Assembly (NCBI GenBank): GCA_947044405.1
Contig: CAMRHE010000205.1
Coordinates: 992,001 to 1,056,000, forward strand
Source of the DNA: Leptodactylus fallax
Lineage: Eukaryota > Chordata > Amphibia > Anura > Leptodactylidae
Reading direction: 5' to 3'
Length of the DNA stretch: 64,000 nucleotides
Shown here: positions 47,124 to 58,679 of the stretch, one piece after another
How the letters are laid out: each line of letters opens with the position of its first letter
Position numbering within the stretch: the stretch's first letter is position 1
Position numbers and translations under genes: made by a program
The notes under the pieces: model-generated
Databases searched by the model: none
Told to the model about the DNA's origin: nothing
Seen by the model: only the letters and a program-made list of their open reading frames with translations

Positions 47124-47679
47124 TATTATGGGTTAGAGGCAAGGCCTCACAAAACCAGTAGCAGGAGCTTGGCTGACAGTGAGCAGTAGAGACAGCTATT
47201 TAAAACTAGAACAGCCAAGACAGACTCCCAGACATCTTCACCAGAGCCTGCCGTGAGGCCAGTTGGACTTGCACTGAATCTGGGAATCTGAATTGTCACC
47301 AAACAGAATGATGTACCAATAATAAATGTGCCGCTGGCGTAGTCGTACAGGCATAGGTCAGAATCAGGAGAGAATGTCAGAGGCAAAATCAGGAGACAGA
47401 AGCGAAATCTAAAAAATAGGCCAACAGTCAAAATTCAAGCAGGAACCTCACAGGCAGAATCAGCAGGCAAATAGAGTATCCAGGGAGCAAGCAAACAGGT
47501 ACACACACAAAATGGAGAGCCAAACTAGGAAGTACAATCAAATTAGTGGGAGTCTGTGTCAGAAGTGCAGGGTCTTATATAAGCCTCTCCAGCTGCTAAT
47601 TGGACCAATCCAGAAAACTTTTGAAACTGCAAACGCTTCCCAGGTTGTTAAAGATGAAGCTGGATTGAGAATCCTGGCC
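47124..47679 (-). repeat. Ty3/gypsy 3' LTR (minus-strand element)
   Basis: It is homologous over its whole length to the uninterrupted parts of 49220-51011. Shared words include GCAGTAGAGACAGCTATTTA, GGGAATCTGAATTGTCACCA and GAAAACTTTTGAAACTGCAA. A TATAT-containing promoter-like block (GTCTTATATAAGCC near 47570) appears in both. It retains the empty site GCAAATAGAGTATCC for the hAT insertion found in the other LTR. Confidence 0.85.
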
Positions 47680-49219
47680 GTAACCCCACTTTTATAAGGG
47701 GCCACCGGACCCTTCATTTTCAAAACAGATCTCCAAATCTTAGGACGGCAGATTTTACTCACAGAATTAGTCCTCCTTCTATAAACAGACTGGAATTTTC
47801 TCAGGTGCGACTGGTCCAGACTGTACTGTATATAGTTTGCTAAACTCCATCTCCACCTCAGAACTTTTTGCTGTTCAGACGGGAAGAGAGTCACAAGTGG
47901 GAGTGTTAGTGCAAGTAACATTAATTGAGCCATTGGCCTTATTGTTATCTCAGCAGAAGTATGTACAGTGTCTAGAACGTCTTTAGAAAAAAATTAAGGT
48001 ATCACATGATATAGCAGAGACAGGCAAGGGAAAACAAGAAACATTACATTTAGAGCTCCATTTAACCAGCTCCCTTTTTCTCAGTCAAGTACTGGATTAT
48101 GGGAGAGTAACCAAGGAAGCTCCAACACAATTTCAGCAGGTAAATTATCTAGAACAAGAAAAGAAATAGTGTGACATTTGCAGTGGCATATTTAACAGGA
48201 CCCTGAGACATTGGGGTACCATCTACAGTCACCAGAGGAAACAGAGATCCTCGATTGATTAACAACCCGAAAGTGTAAAAAATTAGCCGCAGAACCACGA
48301 TCAATAAATGCTTTACCAGCAACCGTTTTACCATTAGCTGATACCTGACCAGATAACAGACGTTTCTAAGACAAACAAGAAGATACCTGGAGACACCTAG
48401 GTGGCCCTCCTGTGAACCACCTAGGCGCTGAAGACTTTCTTGACACAACCATTTAGGACAGTTCTTCAGCCAATGATTGGCATCTCTAAAATGGAAACAA
48501 GGTCCATTCTGCCTTCGATATGTTCTGTCAGGAATCGACATAGTGAATACTAGCTGCATAGGTTCAGGGTGTCACTCAGGAGTGGACTCAAGTGGAGGCA
48601 GAGGAGTGGAGTCAAAGGATCGTTCCTTTATGTGTTCACATAAACGCTGGTCCAAACGAATGGGGAGAGTCATGGTTGCACACAGAGAAGCAGGTTGTGG
48701 GTAGTTTGCCAACAAGTCCTTAATAGTATCAGACAGGCCTAACAGAACTGGCAACAGAAAGCAGGATCGTTCCAATGAGAATGAACTGAGCACCTTATGA
48801 ATTCAGAACCTTAATCTTCCACTAGACAGCGACCTTGGTGGAGGACAAATCGGAGTAAATCCAACACTGTAAAAAAAAACAGCCACAGAAAACAGGAGCT
48901 TGGGGAATAAGTGAAAAGGCCCGTGCTTGAGGGTCACCCTGCAAAAGCTAAATAATAATGGCAACCCGTTGCTGCTCATCACCGGAAGAGTAAGGTCAGA
49001 GATGAAAATACAGCTTGCACAAAAAAATTTCTATCTCCAGAAAACCGGTCAGGTGCATTTATCTTAGGTACAACAGAAGCAACAGACTGAGACAGAGATT
49101 TCTCCTGCTGTTGAATCCTCTCAGCCAAACCTTGACTAGCTGGGTTTTTCCTTGCATCTGGTCCACAAGTGTCTGAACTTGTTCCATAATGATATATGGC
49201 AATTATGGGCTGACTAATC
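47680..49219 (-). mobile_element. Ty3/gypsy internal region, gag-protease only
   Basis: Between the two LTRs only about 1.5 kb of internal sequence remains. It encodes gag and protease relics on the minus strand and then passes to the left LTR. Reverse transcriptase, RNase H and integrase are missing, so a large internal deletion has occurred. Confidence 0.85.
48090..49190 (-). pseudogene. Ty3/gypsy gag-protease relic
   Basis: The minus strand begins MEQVQTLVDQMQGK (near 49185) and includes GDEQQRVAIII and LLQGDPQARAFSLIP. These are followed by GLSDTIKDLLANYPQP and the AIRL-like region, all typical of vertebrate gypsy gag. A zinc knuckle near 48500 reads CFHFRDANHWLKNC; its second cysteine position is F or shifted. 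Next comes a protease segment with AFIDRGSAANF, where the active-site D-S-G reads D-R-G, and then LPWLLSHNPVLD. Many stops and frame changes interrupt it. The altered active-site triplet and the decay show that it is inactive. Confidence 0.82.
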
Positions 49220-49278
49220 TGTTATCGTTTAGATGCAAGGCCTCAAAAAAGCAATAGCAAGAGTTTGGTTGATAACAG

Positions 49279-50238
49279 TGCAGCATCCCAGAGCGCTACT
49301 GCTTTTGTGTGTTTGTCATTGTGCCTCTGGGATTCATGTTTGTATGTTCTGTTACATGTTAAGTGTCACTGTTGTGCAGCTTACCATGTATTTTCCCCCT
49401 GCCGTGTTCAAAACCTTGCCTTGGTTCAGCCCTGGCCTATCATAGGCCACTGGGCGGGGTTGTAGGGAGGTGCCATCTCCCCAGCGACGGTTGGTCTCCT
49501 GAGTTCAGTTCAGTGCATGCTGTAGACCAGACTAGGTGTGCAGAGCTGACCTGCCTGCCAACCGCCGCTTTCACAGCCCCAGGAGGGATAACATCAGCCC
49601 CAGGCTCATCTGAAGACAGCCCAGAGCAAGGGAGTAAAGCTATCCAAGCTGCTGGACTTTTTTGGTGCCGTGCCAGGAGGAGCAGGAGAGGACCCTGACA
49701 GGAGAGACGCATTCGGGCCTAGCATACAGGTAACCAGATCCCTGTCAGGGCTCCCTGTAACTCCATCCCCAGTGTATCTGACTGGGAGAGGCAGAGAGGA
49801 GGAGTAGAGGAAGCCATCCTGTGGAGCCTATAACATCGCTGGGCAACCTCCTAGAACCAAGGCTGGGGGTTGGACACTGCAGGACTACTACCCCCATCTG
49901 GAAGCTGCTGTTGATCCTCTGTTCCAGTTGTCTAAATAAACGGCTGTTTGGTTTACCTGCATCGCTGAATCCTGAGTCGTGCCTGCTTTACCATCAGTGC
50001 CCTTCCGTACAACACCACCAGACCGGCTCAGGTAGGAGAGGTTCTCTCTTCAACTGCAAGTGCCCCGGGGGAAAGAACTACTACCACCACCATCCGGTAG
50101 TGCTGCAGGACCCCCCTCGACTTGGTCTGGCCTAGGAGTGGGACTGGAGCTGTTGGGGAGCGTGCTCGGCCTGCTAGGTGGCACAGCATCCGCCACTACT
50201 ACTCCCATCCTCCGGTCTCATCCGACTGGGTTGCGGCC
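49279..50238 (+). mobile_element. Probable solo LTR inserted in the gypsy LTR
   Basis: This ~960-bp block is absent from the partner LTR, where the site reads GACAGTGAGCAGTAG. It is bounded by ACAG on both sides (49275-49278, 50239-50242) and starts TGCAGCATCCCAGAGC. A polyadenylation-type AATAAA occurs near 49936, followed by a GT-rich stretch, as in many LTRs. No internal retroelement genes are present, hence solo LTR; the family is not recognised. The exact right base is uncertain by one or two. Confidence 0.6.
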
Positions 50239-50595
50239 ACAGCGAGCAGTAGAGACAGCTATTTAAAACTAGCACAGTTCTGCGAGCCAAGACCCCCAGA
50301 TGCCTTCACCAGAGCCTGCTGTGAGGTCTCTTGGAATTACGCTGAATCTGGGAATCTGAATTGTCACCAAACAGAAAGATGTTCCAATAATAAATGCACT
50401 GCTGCAGAAACCAAAAACAAAACCCACTATAACTTACACAACGAAGTGGAAACAGGAGTAGTCATACAGGCACGAGTCAGAATCAGGAGTGAACATCAGA
50501 GGTAAAATCAGGAGATAGAAGACAAATCCAAAAAAATAGGCCAATAGTCAAAATCCAAGCAGGCACGTCACAGGCAGAATCAGCAGGCAAATAGG

Positions 50596-50770
50596 CAGTG
50601 GTGTAAATACCAGGGTAGCAGTGGGAGCGGCTGCCACAGGGCCCGGGACATTAGGGGGCCCAGCGGGCCCTTGATGTGTTTTTTTTTTTTTTAATAGGCC
50701 GTTACCTGCTGATTTAACACCCATGTCAAATGTTCGCATGGAGGCCCAGCTATTACTAGTTACGTCACTG
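50596..50770. mobile_element. hAT MITE with perfect 8-bp target duplication
   Basis: CAGTGGTGTAAATACC at the left and the complement CAGTGACGTAACTAG at the right are inverted termini. CAAATAGG flanks both ends (50588-50595, 50771-50778). The partner LTR carries the empty site with GCAAATAGAGTATCC. The interior includes a GGGCCC-rich part, a T-run and AATAGGCCGTTACCTGCTG. Confidence 0.95.
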
Positions 50771-51011
50771 CAAATAGGGTATCCAGGGAGCAAGCCAAAG
50801 GTCAATAAGCAAACAGGTACACACACAATATGGAGAACCAAACTAGGAATTACAACCAAATTAGTGGGCGCCTGTGTCAGGAGGGCGGGGTCTTATATAG
50901 GCCTCCTAAGCTGCTAACTGGATCAACGCAGAAAACTTTTGAAACTGCAAAAACTTCCTAGGTCGACATGATAACTTTAAAGATGCAGCAGCTGGATTGA
51001 GAATCCCGACA

Positions 51012-51349
51012 GCTGGACTGAAACTTTAACTCCCACCTGGACAATTTACTGGTTGTGCAAGTCTCTGCCGTGCCACTTGGTGGAATCCACTTCATTTCAC
51101 CAATTGATAGCAGCATACAGTCTTGATGGAGAATACCCAGCCACCATTATTTCTCGAGGAAAGTAGTCCCTGCTTGCCATGTGGATCTTTGTAAATGTCC
51201 ATGTGGGGAAAGCTGCACACCACCATCAATACATGGAGCAGAACTTATGGGCAGGGACTTGGTGCCGTACGTGCACCTATTAAAGGTTTTTTTGGTGAGT
51301 TTTTTTCTACACTGAATTAGTGTAGCACAAATTATTTTTAAAATTATGT
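51012..51349. other. No gene seen
   Basis: Sequence flanking the gypsy element on its 5' side. No coding motifs or paired repeats are found. Confidence 0.4.
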
Positions 51350-52085
51350 AAATTGTCACTCATGCCAGCATGATGTTGATGTGACATGTGCTCACATACA
51401 GGGATAATCCAGGTTCTTTTTTGCCTTCCAAGTGTTGTTCTCAGGGTTATAGAGTCCTTTTCATTTTTGAAGCTATTGTATCTTTTTCAGTTGGCAGGCT
51501 ATGCATGCTGATAGTGTGCCCCACTTGAAATTCTGTAAATTTTCACTCCGCCAACATGATGTTGATGTGGCATGTGCTCTCATACAGGGATAACTGGCAG
51601 GATAATCCAGGTTCTTTTCTTCCTCCCAAGCGCTGTTCTGACAATCCATTCCATTTCATAGTATATTCTAGATTTTTCAGCTAGCAGGCAGTCCAGGCAC
51701 ATTGACATTAGTGTGCCACAAATTTTTCTTAAAATCTTGTAATTGTCTCTCATTGGTGCTGAATCTGCTGCCATAAAGGGACAATTTTTGGTGGCATTTT
51801 TATGAAGTCAATTCTTTATCACTTCACTTTTCAAGTGGCAGGCACGCTGACAGTATGCCACAAATTTTTCTTCAAATTCTATAGTTGCAAGTGTCACTTG
51901 CTACTGCCACTCTGTTGTCATAATAAGAACAAAATTAAAAACAAAAAAAAACACCATTGCTTTTTCCAACACAATGCACTGGTGCAGCATTCTGCTCCCA
52001 TAAAGAGTTAATTTTTTTGGTGCCTTGATGAAGAAGTGCCTTTTTTGAAAATCCAATTTATCATCACTTTTCAATGAGACTCTCA
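51350..52085 (+). repeat. Degenerate tandem repeat, units of ~150-200 bp
   Basis: Four related blocks begin near 51355 (TGTCACTCATGCCAGCATG), 51541 (TTCACTCCGCCAACATGAT), 51744 (GTCTCTCATTGGTGC) and 51893 (GTGTCACTTGCTACTGCC). Each contains a tail such as GTGTGCCACAAATTTTTCTT and ATCATACAGGGATAA-like words. Confidence 0.65.
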
Positions 52086-52340
52086 GCCGCAAATTTGTCT
52101 CCCAAATGACAACAAGCCTGTAGCATTTATAAGTCATCAAAACGAGCAAATGTTTCTACAAAACCATTGCTTTTTTGCAATATAACCGTCATGTGTGTCT
52201 AAAAATCCACAGGCAGGCACCACAAGTGTAATTTTTGGAGCATTTTAAATGTTAATATGCGTAAAAGCGAGTGTCAGCGAAGTGTATGGTTAAACTTGTA
52301 GTTTGTATTCACTGCTTACCAACCTTTTTTCCCTAGACAT

Positions 52341-52534
52341 AGGCCCTATGTTGAGGAAACGCAGCTATGTTTTTGTTGCTGCATTTTTTGAGCCAAAGCC
52401 AGAAGTGGATTGAGCAGAAAGTAAAAGTACATATATATATCTCCCATTCCTTCTGTAGCTATTCTTGGCTTTGGCTCAAAAAACCGCAGCAAAATCTGCA
52501 ACATAAAAAGCTGCGTTTCTGCAACATGGGGCCT
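52341..52534. mobile_element. MITE, 194 bp, GGCCCTATGTTG / AAACGCAGC termini
   Basis: AGGCCCTATGTTGAGGAAAC then GCAGCT at the left is inverted at the right (AGCTGCGTTTCTGCAACATG then GGGCCT). Inner arms GAGCCAAAGCCA and TGGCTTTGGCTC also pair. It is related to 12100-12292. A possible degenerate target duplication (TAGACAT / CAGACTT) is too weak to assign a superfamily. Confidence 0.8.
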
Positions 52535-52594
52535 CAGACTTACTTTGACATAATTTCAGCTGTATTTGCCTTAGAGAGCTAGAAATTGGATAGA

Positions 52595-52675
52595 TAGGTT
52601 CCTAGTAGCCCTGATAGTGTTATACACTATGTTTTATAGATAGTGTATAACACTGTCAGGGCTCATAGGAACCTA
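52595..52675. repeat. Perfect-looking 36-bp-arm hairpin
   Basis: TAGGTTCCTAGTAGCCCTGA then TAGTGTTATACACTAT pairs with ATAGTGTATAACACTG then TCAGGGCTCATAGGAACCTA across a 9-base loop (GTTTTATAG). Only two or three mismatches were seen. Confidence 0.85.
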
Positions 52676-53254
52676 TGTTTTAAGTCAATTTAAGGTGTGG
52701 TTCCTACTGACCCAAAACTAATCTGGGACCCGAGTCACCTGAACCTGAAACGAATAGAGTGTTTTTGCCCATCTCAAATCCTCAGCTTTTTCATGTGACC
52801 AGCAACAAGTTTCTCCAACTGATACAGTGGTACATATTTATGAAGACTGACGTATTCAGCACCAGTCCTCATAACCCCGAAAGAAGGGCCACTTCATTTA
52901 CCTTTCATAAATGTGGCGGCTCCTCTGCCGATTGTGCGCCTGTGGAATCTGCATAGATTTCAGTGATCATTTGCCTCAGATAAATGGCATGAATGATCTT
53001 AAATGTAGCTCCCAAACCACTTTCGCTTTCATGAAGCAGAAAAATGCCAGTTGCGATAAGTATCAGGGTCTCATATTTGGACATGAAGTCAGTTTCACTG
53101 TCCCTATGAGAGCCTGGATGTGAGTCTCATAGTAATGACTAGAGACACTGACTTGCTCTCCACACATGAGATTCAGTGTCAGTTGGATGGTCAGAGTGTT
53201 GGCAGAAAGTTGAGAACCAGAATTGAGTGATGAATTCACAAATACAGTCTGACT
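52676..53254. other. No gene seen
   Basis: Non-coding sequence. Short open frames here carry no known motif. Confidence 0.4.
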
Positions 53255-53425
53255 GAAGATTTTAAAAAACTTTATTAAATACTCTTTACAAACTGGGCTG
53301 TATTTGCCACATATACATGCCATTCACCCAGTTGGGATATATGAGTGTATGAGTGCTGGACCACGCAGTGTTAATTCTCATCCCACTCAGTCTAACTATA
53401 TTTCAATTATTAATAACACCCCAAA
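53255..53425. repeat. Inverted repeat X, left arm
   Basis: TTACAAACTGGGCTGTATTT...GATATATGAGTGTATGAG...CATCCCACTCAGTCTAACTA then TATTTCAAT and, after a short gap, CCCCAAACAGTAT. The inverted partner is at 57140-57330. Confidence 0.8.
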
Positions 53426-54320
53426 CAGTATTCAATATAGAGTGAACCTCTCCAGAAGACCACGCCTTCGAGAAGAACCCCCTCTTAAAAACCACATATT
53501 TTTAATGACCTACTTCCCTTTATACTCAATGGAAGTCTATAAACAGACCACCCACTTATCCAACCAAAGACCACTTTTTTGAGCAAGTTTTTCAGTGGGA
53601 ACCCTTTTGAAAAGACCACACATTGGACTTACATACAGTGTGAGAGTAATATGGATGAGCTCTGTGCTGTAACTTAGGTTAGAACGCTGTACCAGGAAAC
53701 CTCTGAGGAAAAGAATATCTAAGGGGCAATACTTGTGGACCCATAGGAATTGCATGATGGGGTGCAAATGGCAACACACTGACATGACCTATCAGGAAAT
53801 TGAATGAGTCTCTTCTATCTCCCTTTGTTTATTGATACTGAATGCTATGTATGTGGATGCTTGGTGGGTTTCTGGTTACAAAGGACACAATATATTGCTA
53901 TACTCTGGCGGGGATGTTGTATAAGACCACACCAAGTATTCTGCATGTTGAATACATGTTGTGTATGCTGATAGGTTATAAAGAGTAATCGTGCCCCTGT
54001 CCTGTTCAATTAGTGTCCTGGCATCCACACATCAATGCCGTTGATGCTGGTCATACTACAGCACACACAAATGGATAATAAACAATAACAATACATTATT
54101 GTATGTCAGGATTTGGCATATCAATACAAGCCAGGCCACTGACATACTGGCTTCTACAAATGGCAGTACAATAAGTATAGATAGCAATTTTCAGCCACAT
54201 AATCTCCCACCCATTGGTGATTGCTAAAAGTGACTCTTTTGATGGATCTATGACTTATATTGTTTAGAGGGGAAACATGTTAGGTGGATTTGTGTGCAAT
54301 ATTAGACGAGTCAGAAATAA
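53426..54320. other. No gene seen
   Basis: Sequence between arm X and the CR1 element. GAAAAGACCACACATTGGAC and AAGACCACGCC words suggest old repeats, but no structure could be closed. Confidence 0.4.
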
Positions 54321-54322
54321 CA

Positions 54323-54361
<39 letters not shown>
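54323..54361. repeat. (TA)n microsatellite
   Basis: About 19 TA units, just beyond the 3' end of the CR1 element. Confidence 0.95.
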
Positions 54362-54364
<3 letters not shown>

Positions 54365-54391
54365 TATATGTGAATATTCAATACTTGTTTG

Positions 54392-57155
54392 TTTGTTTGT
54401 TTGAGTTGGAAGGGACCTCAAGGGCCATCGAGTCCAACCCCCTGCAAAAGCAGGAATTCCTAAAACATCCCAGCTATATACCTATCCAGTTTCCGCTTGA
54501 AGATTTCAATTGATGAAGAACTCACCACCTCCTGTGGCAGCCTATTCCACTCTCTCACTACCCTTACTGTTAGAAAGTTTTTCCTAATGTCTAATCTGAA
54601 TCTCCTTCCCCTTAGTTTCATCCCATTACTTCTCGTGCTTCCTTCTGCTAATGAGAAAAGGGTAGATCCCTCTGCACTGTGACAACCTTTCAGATATTTA
54701 AATACCGCTATTAAGTCTCCCCTTAACCTTCTCTTCTGAAAACTAAGCAGTCCCAATTCTTTTAGCCTCTCCTTGTAGGACATGGTTTGTAGATCTTCCA
54801 CCATTTTGGTTGCTCTTCTCTGGACCTGCTCCAATAAATCGATGTCTTTCTTAAACTGGGGAGCCCAGAACTGTACACAGTATTCCAGGTGGGGTCTGAC
54901 CAGGGCAGAGTACAGCGGAATAATTACCTCTCTTGATCTAGCTACAATGCTCGTCTTGATACATCCTAGAATTTTATTAGCCTTTTTAGCCACCGCACCG
55001 CACTGTTGACTCATGTTGAATTTGTGATCTATTATTATGCCCAGATCCTTTTCCCCTGTACTCTCACTTAGTTCTATTCCTCCCATACTATATATGCTTC
55101 TTGCATTTCTGTTACCCAGATGTAGAACTTTGCATTTGTCCCTGTTGAATACCATTTTGTTCACCTCAGCCCATTGTTCCAGTGTGTCCAAGTCCTTTTG
55201 GATGCATTCTCTCTCCTCTCTAGTGTTGGCCATTCCTCCTATCTTTGTATCATCTGCAAATTTTATTAGTTCCCCATTAACCCCATCATCCAGATCATTT
55301 ATAAAAATATTAAAAAGTACTGGGCCCAGGACAGAGCCCTGCGGCACCCCGCTTTTTACTTTCTTCCAGTTTTATGTATAGCCATTTAGAATTACTCGTT
55401 GTGCCCGATCATTAAGCCAATTGTGAACCCACCTCACTGATATTTTATCAAAGCCATACTTGATCATTTTTTCAATAAGAATGTTATGTGATACTTTATC
55501 AAAGGCCTTACTAAAGTCAAGATATACTATGTCCACTGCATTTCCCTGGTCCAACCATTCAGTGACTTTATTATAGAAGGAAATAAGATTAGTCTGACAA
55601 GATTTATTAGGCATAAAGCCGTGCTGGCTCTGATTAATTAAAGCCTTCCCATCCAGGTACCTAATTAAATGTTCTTTAACGATTTGTTCAAAGATTTTTC
55701 CTACTATCGAGGTCAGACTTACCGGCCTATAATTTCCTGGGTCGTCCCTATTCCCCTTTTTGTAGATGGGGACCACATTTGCCCTTTTCCAATCTAGAGG
55801 GACCACTCCTGTTTCCCATGACTTATTAAAGATTATTGCAAGGGGTTCTGTTATTTCCTCTGCTATTTCTTTTAAAACTCTAAGGTGTAAATCATCCGGT
55901 CCTGGGGACTTGGTTTCCTTAATCTTAGCTAAATGTTCTCTTACCAAACCTTCACTTATAATCAGCTTGGAGTCCTCATTCCCCTCATCACTATCACCAT
56001 TAATGTTGATATTACCATCCATTTCTTGGGAGAAGACGGATACAAAATATGAATTTAGTAACTCCACCTGCTGATCCACCATGTTAACTTTTTCACCCTT
56101 TTCGTTCTTTAGGACTCCAATGGTTTCCTTCACTTTTCTTTTGCTCTTAACATATCCCCAAAAACCTTTTACATTACTCTTAACTTCTTTTGCAAGCTTC
56201 AATTCGTATTCAGCCTTGGCTTTTTTAATGCTTATCTTGCAGAGTCTGCAAACTGCTGTATACTCTCCCTTAGATATAGCTCCCATCTTCCACTTGTTGT
56301 AAGTTTCCTTTTTCTTTTTTAGTAAGTTATGTAATTTTTTGGTCATCCATCCTGGAGTTTTTAGGTGATTCCCATTTTTCTTGCTTCTAGGTATTGTTAG
56401 TTCCTGTGCATTAATGATTTCCCTACGGAAAATTTCCCACCCCTCATGTGCATTTTTGTGCTTAAGTAATTTTCGCCATGGAATTCTACTAACCCTTACC
56501 TTTAGGCCCCTAAAATCTGCCCTACTAAAATTGAGCCTTCTAGTCTTTGTCTTCTCAGGTCTTCTTCTTCTTACAACCCCAAACTCGAGTATAGCATGGT
56601 CGCTGAATCCCAATGTCCCTGCTACCCTTAATTCCTTAACCATGTCCTCCTTATTAGTTAAAACTAGGTCCAGAATGGATGTTCCTCTCGTGTTTTTTTC
56701 TACTAACTGGGCAATGAAGTTGTCTGCTAGAGAGGATAAAAATTTGATAGAGCTTTTACTCGTAGCTGTGTGAGTTTCCCAATGAATATCTGGGTAATTA
56801 AAGTCTCCCATGATAACAATTTCAAATTTCTTCGAAAGCGTGGTCATTTGCTGTGAAAAAAATCTCATCCCTGTCTTCTGTCTGTCCTGGTGGTCTATAA
56901 TAAACACCTATTATGATGTCCTTATCATTGTTTTTCCCCTGAATTGTTACCCAAATATTTTCCAATAAGTTATCATTTTGTAAAACTGTGATTTCCGTGG
57001 AAATGTGATCTTTTTTAACATACAATGCAACTCCTCCCCCTCTTTTATTAGTTCTATTTTTTTTTGAATAAGTTGTATCCTTCCATCTGTATATTCCAAT
57101 CATGCTTATCGTTCCACCAAGTTTCTGTAATACCAATGACATCATACTGTTTGGG
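54392..57155 (-). mobile_element. CR1-type LINE, 5'-truncated
   Basis: The 3' end on the minus strand is marked by (CAAA)n (plus strand TTGTTTGTTTGTTTGTTTGA) next to the conserved GTTGGAAGGGACCTCAAGGG block. Upstream is a nearly intact ORF2 with endonuclease and reverse transcriptase. The 5' end stops within the endonuclease at 57155, next to inverted repeat X. No target duplication is evident, which is usual for CR1. Confidence 0.93.
54460..57150 (-). pseudogene. CR1 ORF2 (endonuclease-reverse transcriptase), lightly damaged
   Basis: Order on the minus strand: VIGITETWWNDKHDW (start of endonuclease), RGGGVALYVKKD, IIIGVYYRPPG, MGDFNYPDIHWE, TSILDLVLTN and FSDHAILEF (SDH catalytic motif). 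The RT then shows KSPGPDDLHLRVLKEI, YKKGNRDDPGNYRPVSLTS, YLDFSKAFDKVSH, SGVPQGSVLGPVLFN and FADDTKIGG at 55249-55260. The C-terminus is TVRVVREWNRLPQEVV. Damage is a frameshift at the T-run 57057-57065, another near 56830-56905, and one TAA at 55372-55374; both sides of that stop are in the same frame. The 5' truncation removes the start of the protein, so it is dead but young. Confidence 0.93.
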
Positions 57156-57330
57156 ATGTCATTGAAATATAGTTAGACTGAGTGGGATGGGAATTATCAC
57201 TGCCTGGCCCAGCGCTCATACACCTCTTTATACATCCTGACTGTAAATGGGATGTATATCTGGCAAATACAGTCCAGTTTGTAATAAGTAGTTAATAAAG
57301 TGTTTATAAGCATTCAGTCATGCGGAAAAT
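57140..57330. repeat. Inverted repeat X, right arm
   Basis: GGGATGTCATTGAAATATAG, TTAGACTGAGTGGGATGGGA, GCGCTCATACACCTC, GGCAAATACAGTCCAGTTTG and TTAATAAAGTG are the reverse complement of the arm at 53255-53425. Homology reaches CCAAACAGTAT, which is also the first readable part of the CR1 coding sequence. The region from 57331 to 57555 shows no gene. Confidence 0.8.
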
Positions 57331-57642
57331 ATATATTCATGAATGAGTAGTGTGAACACATTCCCTAGTGCATCAAATATATTTATTTCTTGTGTTAGCT
57401 CACAAATATACTGTAGCTACCAGTAAGGTACATCATGTACCTGTCTAATGGGCCTGTGAATAAATGTGCTGTATTAAAGGTCTTGTGCAGTAGTCTACTA
57501 TTGATAACCTATTCTTATCACAGATTGGACAGTCTGAGCTTGCAGTGACTTCACGCAGCTGCGTAGCTATAGCAGGTGCAGAGGAAGCAATCACTACCGG
57601 ACCCTGGTGCTTTAGGCAGCCCAAAGGGCTCTCTACAATATA

Positions 57643-58576
<934 letters not shown>

Positions 58577-58679
58577 TAAGAAGACACTAGTATTATAGAT
58601 AGACAAAGTAAATGGGGGGCCCATTACAGATTTTGCATTGGGGCCCAAAAGCTTCAAGTTACGCCTCTGACTTCATGAC

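Larger units (their letters stand above)
49220..51011 (-). repeat. Ty3/gypsy 5' LTR, carrying two insertions
   Basis: The plus strand begins TGTTATCGTTTAGATGC and ends GAGAATCCCGACA, so on the element's own strand the LTR runs TGTCGGGATT...AACA. Net length without insertions is about 645 bp. It is interrupted by an LTR-like insertion at 49279-50238 and by a hAT MITE at 50596-50770. It differs from the other LTR by many substitutions and indels, including a CTGCAGAAACC block near 50403, so the element is old. Confidence 0.85.

Noticed and set aside
56381..56773. 130-codon plus-strand open frame, with others opposite the CR1 element
   Set aside because: It is the antisense shadow of CR1 ORF2.
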